17,953 bases of DNA from Betaproteobacteria bacterium (lineage in GTDB: Bacteria; Pseudomonadota; Gammaproteobacteria; Burkholderiales; SG8-41): positions 1-17,953 of the forward strand of contig JAKFUJ010000127.1 of the NCBI GenBank assembly GCA_021732805.1. The letters are read 5' to 3'. The stretch's first letter is position 1. Every line of letters begins with the position of its first letter. Below the pieces are notes generated by a model that worked only from the letters and a program-made list of their open reading frames with translations, made no database searches and was not told the DNA's origin. This document shows, piece by piece, positions 6,622-13,697 of the stretch. The translations under genes were made by a program, and so were the position numbers.

Positions 6622-7758
6622 TTGAACCCCATCATTGTCGTCACGCTGTTGACTCTGGCCATGCAGGGCGGCCACATGGGCAGCCGCGTGGTGGCTTCGC
6701 TGCTTGCGCTGAATCTGGGCGCCGGTCCGTTGCTGATCGGGGTGCTGATTGCGGCCTATTCGATATTCCAGCTCGGCTTTGCGCTGATTGTCGGACGGAT
6801 TTCGGATCGTTACGGTTCACGCTGGCCGATGTTTGGCGGCGCCGTCGCCTTCGGCTCCGGACTGGTCATCCCTGCCATATGGCAGACATTGCCGGCATTG
6901 TTCATCTCGGCGCCGCTGATCGGCGTCGGTTTCGTATTTTTCAATGTGGCGGCGCAAAATCTCGTCGGTACGCTGGGCACTGCAGCCGAACGCACGCGCA
7001 ATTTTTCGACGCAAAGTCTGGGGTACTCCAGTGGCCACATGATCGGCCCGGTGCTCGCCGGAGTGATGATCGACCACTCCGGCTTCGGCGCCGCCTACAT
7101 CGTGTTCGCCGTGCTCACCCTGCTGCCGATCATCACCCTTGCGCTGTCACCACGACTGGGCGCACAGGGCACACGCAGCGTGGCGCAACAAAGCAGCGCC
7201 TTCGAATTGATGCGCCTGCCCTCCCTGCGCCGGATGATCATCGTCAGCGGCCTGGTCACCACCGGCTGGGACCTCTACACGTTCTACGTGCCGATTTACG
7301 GCCACTCGATCGGCCTCTCGGCCTCAACCATCGGCGCCATACTCGGCGCCTTCGCCGCCGCCAGTTTTATCGTCCGCGTGGCGCTGCCGCTGCTGACCCG
7401 GCGTTTTCGCACCGAAACCGTGCTCGCCACCGCCATGGGCATCGCCGCGATGCTGTTCATTCCGTTTGCATTCATTGAATATGTACCGCTGCTGATGGCA
7501 CTGTCCTTCGGCATCGGCCTGACCCTCGGCGTCAGCCAGCCGCTGACACTCAGCCTGACCTACAGCCGTTCACCGGCCGGGCGCTCGGGTGAAGTCACCG
7601 GCCTGCGTTTGACCATCAACAACATCACCCATATCGGCGTGCCGCTGGCTGCGGGATCGGTCGGCGCGCTGCTCGGCATCGCGCCGGTATTCTGGGCCAG
7701 CGCGGCGATCCTGCTGGTCAGCGGCTGGTTGTCGCACATTGACCGCCGCCGCAAATAA
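6622..7758 (+). CDS. MFS transporter, complete
   Basis: The product has 378 residues with about 12 hydrophobic spans. The MFS loop 2-3 motif appears as GRISDRYGSRWPMFGG (about residues 58-73), and a GYSSGHMIGPVLAGVMID stretch matches helix 5. The start is taken as TTG 6622 because it includes the whole first helix. The next ATG (6661) would remove about half of that helix, and a stop at 6583 blocks longer versions. No good ribosome site is visible, so translation may depend on the upstream aldolase-like gene, which ends 72 bases earlier in the same frame. A drug- or sugar-efflux-like fold is likely; the substrate is unknown. The transcript ends at the hairpin 7804-7840. Confidence 0.85.
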   Translation: MNPIIVVTLLTLAMQGGHMGSRVVASLLALNLGAGPLLIGVLIAAYSIFQLGFALIVGRISDRYGSRWPMFGGAVAFGSGLVIPAIWQTLPALFISAPLIGVGFVFFNVAAQNLVGTLGTAAERTRNFSTQSLGYSSGHMIGPVLAGVMIDHSGFGAAYIVFAVLTLLPIITLALSPRLGAQGTRSVAQQSSAFELMRLPSLRRMIIVSGLVTTGWDLYTFYVPIYGHSIGLSASTIGAILGAFAAASFIVRVALPLLTRRFRTETVLATAMGIAAMLFIPFAFIEYVPLLMALSFGIGLTLGVSQPLTLSLTYSRSPAGRSGEVTGLRLTINNITHIGVPLAAGSVGALLGIAPVFWASAAILLVSGWLSHIDRRRK

Positions 7759-7803
7759 AATCGAAGGCCACGCTGCATGAAGCGCCTGTCAGTTTTCATC
7801 GGT

Positions 7804-7840
7804 ACAAAAAAACACGCGGCACAGGCCGCGTGTTTTTTGT
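7804..7840. terminator. Bidirectional terminator between MFS and tctA
   Basis: The dyad ACACGCGGC / GCCGCGTGT with loop ACAG is flanked by A7 on the left and T6 on the right, so either strand gives a GC stem followed by a U-run. It lies 45 bases after the MFS stop and 25 bases after the tctA stop, and serves both convergent units. Confidence 0.88.
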
Positions 7841-7865
7841 GGCTCCAGCCATGCAGGCCCGGAGT

Positions 7866-9383
7866 TTATTCCTTGTAAGCCAGTTCGCGTTTCTTGCGCA
7901 CCGCGGGCAGGATCATGATGATCAACATCAGGATGGTCAGTCCGAGGAACACCGCGCTGATCGGCCGCGTGAAGAACACCGTCGGATCACCCCTCGAAAT
8001 CAGCAGGGCGCGGCGCAAGTTTTCTTCCATCAACGGCCCCAGCACAAACGCCAGAATCATCGGCGCCGGCTCGCATTTCAGCTTGACGAATACATACCCC
8101 ATCAGGCCGAAGAACACGGTCATGTAAATGTCGAGATCGAGGTTGTTGACACTGTAAACGCCGATCGCCATGAACGTGAGTATCGCCGGAAAAAGAATGC
8201 GGTACGGCACCCGGAGCAACTTGACCCACAGACCGATCAGCGGCAGGTTGAGAATCACCAGCATCGCATTGCCGATCCACATGCTCGCAATCAGGCCCCA
8301 GAACAATTCCGGACGCTGGGTCATGACCTGCGGTCCCGGCGCAATGCCCTGAATCGTCAGCGCACCCAGCATCAGCGCCATGGTGCCGCTGCCGGGAATA
8401 CCCAGCGTCAGTGTCGGAATGAACGCGCACTGTGCTGCGGCATTATTGGCCGACTCCGGACCGGCAACACCCTGGATCGCACCCTTGCCGAATTCCTCGG
8501 GGTGTTTGGCCACTTTCTTCTCCAATGCATAACTGGAGAACGCGCTGATCGTCGGACCGGCGCCGGGCAATGTCCCGAAAAAGGCGCCGATGGCCGTGCC
8601 GCGCATGATCGGGCCCATGGACACCTTGAGGTCGTTAAAAGTCGGATACAGGTGATCGATCTTCTTGGTCAGCAGTTCGCGTCCGGCGGCATCCTGACCT
8701 TTTTCCAGGTTCGACAGGATTTCACCGAAACCGAACAGGCCCATCGCCACCACGACAAAGCTCAGACCGTCAGCCAGACCGGACATGCCGAACGTGAAAC
8801 GCGACATGCCGGAATTAACGTCGGTGCCGACAATGCCGAACAGCAGGCCGAGGAAAATCATCGCGATGGCTTTCAGCATCGAACCGCTGGCGAGCACCGC
8901 GGAAGCAATCAGGCCCATCGACATCAGCGAAAAATACTCGGGCGCACCGAACTTGAGTGCGACCTCGGCCAGCGGCGGTCCGAACAACGCAATCAGGATG
9001 GTACCGACGGTGCCCGCAAAAAACGAACCGACCGCGGCAATCGCCAGCGCAGGACCGGCGCGGCCATTCTTCGCCATCGCATGGCCGTCCATGCAGGTCA
9101 CCACCGAGGCCGATTCGCCAGGCAGGTTGACCAGAATCGCCGTCGTCGAGCCGCCATACTGCGTGCCGTAATAAATACCGGCGAGCATGATCAGTGCACC
9201 GACCGGCGGCAGGTTGAATGTCGCCGGCAACAGCATGGCAATCGCCGCCAGCGGGCCGATGCCGGGCAACACGCCAACCAGCGTGCCGACAAACACGCCG
9301 ATGAAGCAGTACAGCAGATTCTGCAGCGAAACGGCGGTCTGGAAGCCGAGGACGAGATTGGAAAATAGTTGTTCGAAATCCAT
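7866..9383 (-). CDS. tctA: Tripartite tricarboxylate transporter, large membrane subunit TctA
   Basis: The product has 505 residues, the standard TctA length, with about 12 membrane spans. The family signatures are clear: GTLVGVLPGIGP at 33-44 and YYGTQYGGSTTAILVNLPGE at 71-90. A second, inverted-repeat-like copy, GTLPGAGPTISAFSSYALEKK, begins the second half. TctA forms the cation-coupled channel that accepts a carboxylate from a periplasmic Bug/TctC receptor. The gene begins only 3 bases after tctB, with which it is surely co-transcribed, and ends before a strong terminator. The final AYKE gives a soluble tail. The substrate is not inferable from TctA alone. Confidence 0.95.
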   Translation of the reverse strand: MDFEQLFSNLVLGFQTAVSLQNLLYCFIGVFVGTLVGVLPGIGPLAAIAMLLPATFNLPPVGALIMLAGIYYGTQYGGSTTAILVNLPGESASVVTCMDGHAMAKNGRAGPALAIAAVGSFFAGTVGTILIALFGPPLAEVALKFGAPEYFSLMSMGLIASAVLASGSMLKAIAMIFLGLLFGIVGTDVNSGMSRFTFGMSGLADGLSFVVVAMGLFGFGEILSNLEKGQDAAGRELLTKKIDHLYPTFNDLKVSMGPIMRGTAIGAFFGTLPGAGPTISAFSSYALEKKVAKHPEEFGKGAIQGVAGPESANNAAAQCAFIPTLTLGIPGSGTMALMLGALTIQGIAPGPQVMTQRPELFWGLIASMWIGNAMLVILNLPLIGLWVKLLRVPYRILFPAILTFMAIGVYSVNNLDLDIYMTVFFGLMGYVFVKLKCEPAPMILAFVLGPLMEENLRRALLISRGDPTVFFTRPISAVFLGLTILMLIIMILPAVRKKRELAYKE

Positions 9384-9386
9384 TTG

Positions 9387-9833
9387 TTATCTCCACCAGA
9401 ACAGCGGGAAGGGCAATTCCAGGCCCTTGATGAACAACGCCCAACAACCAATGATCAGCACAATCGCGACAATGATGGATTCCTTCCAGCGAAAATCCCT
9501 GCCGGCGAGCGAAGCCAGTATCACCATGACAAACGAAGCAGCCACAAAACCGACGTGGTCGATGGCCCAGCCGAAGAAGATGAAAGCGATGCTGAGCAGC
9601 ACCATCGGCTTCCACGCAAATTTGCCGACTCCTTCACCCTGGTCCTTGAAGCCGGTCGCAGAGATTGCCAGACCCAGCAAAACCAGCGCGATTCCTATCC
9701 AGGTCGGAAAATAGCCCGGCCCCATGCGGCTGGCGCTGCCAAATGGATAATCGGTGGCGATAAAAATCGCCAGCGCTCCGAAGCCGATGAACATGGCACC
9801 GCCCCAGAAATTTTCCTGACTCGTGATTTTCAA
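9387..9833 (-). CDS. tctB: Tripartite tricarboxylate transporter, small membrane subunit TctB
   Basis: The product has 148 residues and four hydrophobic spans, as expected for TctB. An early GSASRMGPGYFPTWIGIALVLLG segment is the family hallmark (RMGPGYFP). The start is TTG 9833, supported by AGGAGGG (9847-9841) 7 bases upstream; no ATG fits the frame nearby. It is the first gene of a tight tctB-tctA unit (3-base gap). Its leader carries an inverted repeat at 9864-9887. The matching receptor genes lie further upstream on the same strand, beyond a 550-base gap, rather than directly adjacent. Confidence 0.92.
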   Translation of the reverse strand: MKITSQENFWGGAMFIGFGALAIFIATDYPFGSASRMGPGYFPTWIGIALVLLGLAISATGFKDQGEGVGKFAWKPMVLLSIAFIFFGWAIDHVGFVAASFVMVILASLAGRDFRWKESIIVAIVLIIGCWALFIKGLELPFPLFWWR

Positions 9834-9863
9834 CTGAACACCCTCCTGATTTCAAAAACAGAT

Positions 9864-9887
9864 ACCGGAACAAACCACACTTCCGGT
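9864..9887. promoter_or_regulatory. Inverted repeat in the tctBA leader
   Basis: ACCGGAA (9864-9870) and TTCCGGT (9881-9887) form a perfect 7-base inverted repeat with a 10-base spacer, 16 bases upstream of the tctB ribosome site. It is either a regulator half-site pair or an mRNA hairpin near the ribosome site. Its function is inferred from position. Confidence 0.45.
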
Positions 9888-9893
9888 TCAGTG

Positions 9894-9917
9894 TGCCGCA
9901 CACCTGGTGCCGCACAC
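9894..9917. repeat. Tandem TGCCGCACAC repeat
   Basis: TGCCGCACAC occurs at 9894-9903 and 9908-9917, separated by CTGG (14-base period). The first copy is part of a small GTGTG/CACAC dyad (9891-9903). It lies 60-85 bases upstream of tctB and could be direct half-sites for a regulator. Confidence 0.5.
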
Positions 9918-10382
9918 CCATATCCGCACTTTGTTTATACGCCTGCGGGGCGGCTACTTTTTTAATCCCTGCATTTTTCTGAAACGACCACTTACACATT
10001 ACGGACCCGGACTTTACACGAAGCCCTTACTCAAACAAAGCTTTTTTGCCTCTGCCATGGTGCAGCGCACAACCCATTTTCAGTTATACAACCGAGCAAT
10101 TGCACGACTCAGAATTTGATTGCAGAACCCGCAAGAGCGGTCGCATTTATAGGATGCTTCGCTTACGTGCGGCTTACGCCGGCCTGCACGGTATTACCTC
10201 TCCATTTGGCGCTACTGCACGCTCGCGGTGCACAAGGCATACACGCATGACCGATGCACAATCATTGACTGAAAACGCGGCATTGAATCGTCTGCATGCG
10301 CTCAATTGGTGCAAGCGCAAGTGCCGGCTGCGTGACAATTCATCAGCACATGCCGTACCCGGGCAGCCCAGCATGACACGAG

Positions 10383-11366
10383 CTACTGATCCATCATCTC
10401 CACGCGTTTGGACTTGATCAGCATGCTCAGCTTGTCGACTTCCTGCCTGATGAACGCATTGAACTCCTCCGGGGTGCCGCCGGCCTTGACCAGACCCAGT
10501 TGATCCAGCCGTGCCTGCACGTCCTGCAACTGCAGCACGCGGTTCATTTCGGTATTGAGTTTGCTGATGATGGTACGCGGCGTCTTTGCCGCGACCTGGA
10601 CGCCGAACCACACCGTCGCCTCGGCGTTCCTGATGCCTTCTTCCGCCAGCGTCGGCACATTGGGCAACACTGCCTGACGTTTGGGCGCTGCCACTGCCAG
10701 CACCTTGACCCGCCCGGCCTTGATCTGCGCATCGGCGCTGACCACGGTGGTATGCATGACATCGACGCGCCCGCTCATCACGTCGGTCAGCGCCGGCGCC
10801 GTGCCCTTGTACGGCACATGGACGATGTCGAGGCCGGTTGCAGCGGCAAACAACGCGAGGCCGATGTGCAGGCTGCTGCCGTTGCCCGAAGAAGCCCAGT
10901 TCAGCTTGCCCGGATTGGCCTTGGCATAAGCGGCCAGTTCACGCCCGTTATTGGGTGCGAATTTCGGGCTCGACAGGATCAGCAGCGGCGTATAACCGAT
11001 GAACATCACCGGCGCGAAATCATTGAGCTGGTACGGCGATTTGCGGCGCATGATGATGTTGTTGACACTGGGACCGGGATTGGCATGCAGCAGCGTATGG
11101 CCGTCGGGCGCGGCTTCCGCCGCCAGTTGTGCGCCGATCGAGCCGCCGGCGCCGGGCCGGTTGTCGATGACAAACTGCTGGCCCATGGATTCAGACATCT
11201 TGTGCGCAAACAGCCGCGCCGTGATGTCATTGGATGCGCCCGGCGGAAACGGCACGATCCAGCGCACCGGTTTATTGGGATAGGCGTTCGCGTTCTGCGC
11301 AACCGCCGCCGGGGCTGCCGCAAGGCCGGCCACGGCAGCCAGCATGATGAGTCTGGTTTGCATCAT
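10383..11366 (-). CDS. Bug/TctC-family periplasmic solute-binding protein (receptor 1)
   Basis: The product has 327 residues. It has a signal peptide (MMQTRLIMLAAVAGLAAAPAA, cleavage likely after AVA near residue 23), then the Bug fold: YPNKPVRWIVPFPPGASNDITAR, DNRPGAGGSIGAQ, and the central HVPYKGTAPALTDVMSGRVD loop. The family binds carboxylates between two lobes and delivers them to TctAB. The acidic residue often seen in the first ligand loop of amino-acid-binding Bugs is not evident, so a carboxylate is favoured. The AGGAGG site fits either of two adjacent ATG codons (11366 or 11363). It lies 52 bases downstream of the D-2-hydroxyacid dehydrogenase. It is closely similar to receptor 2 (about 46 of the first 60 mature residues identical). 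Confidence 0.93.
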   Translation of the reverse strand: MMQTRLIMLAAVAGLAAAPAAVAQNANAYPNKPVRWIVPFPPGASNDITARLFAHKMSESMGQQFVIDNRPGAGGSIGAQLAAEAAPDGHTLLHANPGPSVNNIIMRRKSPYQLNDFAPVMFIGYTPLLILSSPKFAPNNGRELAAYAKANPGKLNWASSGNGSSLHIGLALFAAATGLDIVHVPYKGTAPALTDVMSGRVDVMHTTVVSADAQIKAGRVKVLAVAAPKRQAVLPNVPTLAEEGIRNAEATVWFGVQVAAKTPRTIISKLNTEMNRVLQLQDVQARLDQLGLVKAGGTPEEFNAFIRQEVDKLSMLIKSKRVEMMDQ

Positions 11367-11418
11367 CTCTCCTCCTGCTTTGTTGTAATGGGATCCATGC
11401 TACAGCAACAACACCGCT

Positions 11419-12399
11419 TCAGGATTTCGCGGCAAGCGCCTCCGGATTGATCACGTTCACCGGCTTGCCGTCGGCATAAGCCAGTATCTGGTCAAAAATG
11501 CTGCTGAAAATACTTTCATAGCCGGCGCGCTCGACATAACCGATGTGCGGCGTGCATACCGCGTTGTCGAGCGCCAGCAGCGGATGGCTCGCGCCAAGCA
11601 CGGGCTCATCCTCGAACACATCGACCGCGGCCATGCCGGGACGACCGAGCTTCAGCGCTTTCTCCAGCGCGCCCGGCGCTATCAGTCCGGCGCGGCTGGT
11701 ATTGACCATCAGCGCCGTCGGTTTCATCCGTGCCAGGTCGGCCGCCGAAACGATGCCCCGGGTGGCGTCGATCAGGCGCAGGTGCAGCGTAATGACATCA
11801 CACTCTTCAAAAAACGCCTCCTTGCTGCGCGCCGCAGCATAACCATCGGCACGCGCCCGCTCCAGCGATGCCTCGCGCCCCCACACCACCACCTTCATGC
11901 CGAAGGCCTTGCCGTAACCGGCGAGTACCGCACCGATGCGGCCGTAGCCATACACGCCCAGCGTCTTGCCGCGCAGGCCGAATCCGACCGATGACTGCCA
12001 GCGCCCGGCTTTCAGCGCGGCGACCTCCTGCGGAATCCGGCGCATCGCGGCAATGATCAATCCCCAGGTCAGTTCCGCTGTCGCATACGACGGCTGACCG
12101 GGATGCAGGTCACTGCACAACACAATGCCATGCGCGCTCAACGCATCGACATCGACATGCGGATACACGCTGCGATGACTGATCAGTTTCAGTTTCGGCA
12201 GGCGCGCGATCAGCGGCGCACGGATCGGCGTGCGCTCGCGGATCATCACCAGTGCTTCGGTGTCCTTCAGGCGTTCAGCCAGCACATCGACATCCTTGGT
12301 GTGATCGTTCCACACCGTCACGTCGTGGCCTTTCAATTTGGAAAAACAATCCAGCGTTCGTACCACGTCTTGATAGTCATCCAGTATCGCGACTTTCAT
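11419..12399 (-). CDS. D-2-hydroxyacid dehydrogenase (NAD-dependent)
   Basis: The product has 326 residues. It reversibly converts 2-keto acids to (R)-2-hydroxy acids. The Rossmann loop is GYGRIG at 151-156. The catalytic triad is in place: R236 (VNTSRAGLI), E265 (DVFEDEP) and H285 (CTPHIGYVE). Residues 1-100 and 290 onwards form the substrate domain. The segment ISHRSVYPHVDVDALSAHG replaces the common TGAGxDNID loop, which marks a subfamily of unassigned substrate related to SerA and glyoxylate reductase-like enzymes. The ATG has a modest AAGG site. The gene sits between two Bug receptor genes and is probably co-transcribed with receptor 1. It may process the imported acid or a derived keto acid. 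Confidence 0.9.
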   Translation of the reverse strand: MKVAILDDYQDVVRTLDCFSKLKGHDVTVWNDHTKDVDVLAERLKDTEALVMIRERTPIRAPLIARLPKLKLISHRSVYPHVDVDALSAHGIVLCSDLHPGQPSYATAELTWGLIIAAMRRIPQEVAALKAGRWQSSVGFGLRGKTLGVYGYGRIGAVLAGYGKAFGMKVVVWGREASLERARADGYAAARSKEAFFEECDVITLHLRLIDATRGIVSAADLARMKPTALMVNTSRAGLIAPGALEKALKLGRPGMAAVDVFEDEPVLGASHPLLALDNAVCTPHIGYVERAGYESIFSSIFDQILAYADGKPVNVINPEALAAKS

Positions 12400-12442
12400 C
12401 TGAAATTACCTTGTGGTGATTGATTCAAGTATTTGTTTTTAA

Positions 12443-12448
12443 ATTATA
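12443..12448 (-). promoter_or_regulatory. Candidate -10 element upstream of the D-2-hydroxyacid dehydrogenase
   Basis: On the minus strand a perfect TATAAT (12448-12443) lies in a very AT-rich patch (12425-12455) in otherwise GC-rich DNA, about 44 bases before the ATG. No good -35 is seen at 16-18 bases. It could start a transcript for the dehydrogenase and receptor 1. Confidence 0.4.
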
Positions 12449-12526
12449 TTTAATTCGGTAACGGATACTTCACCAGCGCCTTGCGCCATATGCAGCGGGG
12501 GATAAAACACCCGATCACGAGATTGT

Positions 12527-13519
12527 TCAATCCATCAAGCCTACACGTCCGGTCTTGATCAGCATGGCCAACCGATCAGATTCAACCTTGATGAATGCAG
12601 CCATATCTTCCGGGGAGCCACCGGCGGTGACCACACCCAGCTGCTGCAGCCGCGCCTGCAAGTCCGGCAGCGCCAGCACCTGGTTCAACCGGCTATTGAG
12701 TTTGGCAATGATCGGACGCGGCGTTTTTGCCGGGACTTGCACGCCGAACCAGACTATCGACTCGGCGCCCTTGATACCTTCTTCAGCCAATGTCGGAACG
12801 CCGGGTATGACGGCCTGGCGCGCCGGCGCCGCCACGCCAATGATCTTGATCCGTCCCGCTTTGTGATGCGTTTCGGCGGACACCGTGGAGGTGTACATCA
12901 CATTGACGCGACCGGCCATGACATCCACTAACGCCGGCGCCCCGCCTTTATACGGCACATGCACCACGTTGGTACCGGTTACTGCCTGAAACAGCGCCAG
13001 CGCGATGTGCAACGTCCCGCCATTGCCGGAGGACGCCCAGGTCAATTTTCCGGGATTGGCCTTGGCATAGGCTTCGAGCTCCCTCGGCGAATTCGGCTTG
13101 AAAGCCGGCTGCGCGACGATGATCAGCGGCAGATACCCGATGAACATGACCGGCGCCAGGTCATTCATCCGGTACGGCGGTTTTTTGCGCATCAGGATGT
13201 TGTTGATGCTGGGACCTGCGTTGGCATGCAGCAGCGTGTAACCATCGGCGGCCGCTTCAACGACGATCTGCGCGCCGAGCGAACCACCCGCACCAGGCCG
13301 GTTGTCAACCACGAACTGCTGACCCATGTTTTCCGTCAGCTTCTGTGCCAGCAACCGCGCCGTGATGTCATTGGATGCGCCGGGCGAATAGGGTACGATC
13401 CAGCGCACCGGTTTAACCGGATAGGCGGCGACCGTATTTTGCGCAACTGCCGCCGTCGCCAACGACACGGCCAAGCTGCAGGTCACCGCACTCAAGACCA
13501 ACCTTGCTTGCGCTTTCAT
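12527..13519 (-). CDS. Bug/TctC-family periplasmic solute-binding protein (receptor 2)
   Basis: The product has 330 residues from ATG 13519. The in-frame ATG at 13546 would place the AGAGGAG ribosome site inside the gene, so it is rejected; an ATG at 13522 is too close to that site. The signal peptide is MKAQARLVLSAVTCSLAVSL, with cleavage likely near residue 26 (AVA). The mature part carries the Bug landmarks YPVKPVRWIVPYSPGASNDITAR, DNRPGAGGSLGAQ and HVPYKGGAPALVDVMAGRVN. It is strongly similar to receptor 1 throughout, so the two arose by duplication. It is separated from receptor 1 by the dehydrogenase gene and from the lyase by a terminator. A candidate promoter (13599-13628) and a leader dyad (13549-13568) are present. 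Confidence 0.93.
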   Translation of the reverse strand: MKAQARLVLSAVTCSLAVSLATAAVAQNTVAAYPVKPVRWIVPYSPGASNDITARLLAQKLTENMGQQFVVDNRPGAGGSLGAQIVVEAAADGYTLLHANAGPSINNILMRKKPPYRMNDLAPVMFIGYLPLIIVAQPAFKPNSPRELEAYAKANPGKLTWASSGNGGTLHIALALFQAVTGTNVVHVPYKGGAPALVDVMAGRVNVMYTSTVSAETHHKAGRIKIIGVAAPARQAVIPGVPTLAEEGIKGAESIVWFGVQVPAKTPRPIIAKLNSRLNQVLALPDLQARLQQLGVVTAGGSPEDMAAFIKVESDRLAMLIKTGRVGLMD

Positions 13520-13548
13520 CATCTCTCCTCTCGTGTTGCTATCCATCG

Positions 13549-13568
13549 TGCCCGATCATCGTCGGGCA
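13549..13568. promoter_or_regulatory. Inverted repeat in the receptor 2 leader
   Basis: TGCCCGA (13549-13555) and TCGGGCA (13562-13568) form a perfect 7-base dyad around TCATCG, about 30 bases before the start codon. It could be an operator or an mRNA hairpin. Confidence 0.45.
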
Positions 13569-13598
13569 TCGTACTGTCGTCGGGGGCATATCCAGATT

Positions 13599-13628
13599 AT
13601 TATTTCAAGTAATTGATTTTATTGATAA
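13599..13628 (-). promoter_or_regulatory. Candidate promoter of receptor 2
   Basis: On the minus strand, TTATCA (13628-13623; 4 of 6 to TTGACA) is followed after 18 bases by AATAAT (13604-13599; 5 of 6 to TATAAT) within an AT-rich island about 80 bases before the start. This is a sequence match only. Confidence 0.4.
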
Positions 13629-13644
13629 TTTATTGTGTATTCCC

Positions 13645-13678
13645 AAAAACATGACAGCCTCGCCAGAGGCATGTTTTT
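13645..13678 (-). terminator. Hairpin terminator after the PurB-like lyase gene
   Basis: AAAAACAT, a GACA bulge, and GCCTC pair with GAGGC and ATGTTTTT around the loop GCCA. Read on the minus strand, the stem ends in a T5 run 20 bases after the lyase stop. It separates the lyase from receptor 2. Confidence 0.7.
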
Positions 13679-13697
13679 GTCATGAATTATGCAACTC

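Larger units (their letters stand above)
9834..10382. other. Intergenic stretch of about 550 bases between Bug receptor 1 and tctB
   Basis: No convincing gene is seen here on either strand. The short open frames have no ribosome site and no recognisable motif. From the tctB side it holds the ribosome site (9841-9847), the ACCGGAA/TTCCGGT dyad (9864-9887), a 14-base tandem TGCCGCACAC repeat (9894-9917), and an AT-rich patch near 9950-9980. A minus-strand TATAAA (10154-10149) has no good -35 partner. It most likely contains the tctBA promoter and leader. Confidence 0.5.

Noticed and set aside
5590..6675. 361-residue minus-strand open frame
   Set aside because: Antisense to the aldolase-fold gene, which has clear motifs.
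7830..9368. Long 512-residue open frame on the plus strand
   Set aside because: It lies antisense to tctA; the translation is rich in His, Gln and Arg with no domain, as expected for a shadow frame in GC-rich DNA.
10149..10154. TATAAA on the minus strand as a tctBA promoter
   Set aside because: No -35-like hexamer at 16-18 bases and over 300 bases from tctB, so it is mentioned but not called as a feature.
10046..10417. 123-residue plus-strand open frame in the tctB upstream gap
   Set aside because: No ribosome site, no hydrophobic or domain pattern, and it overlaps the end of the receptor 1 gene.
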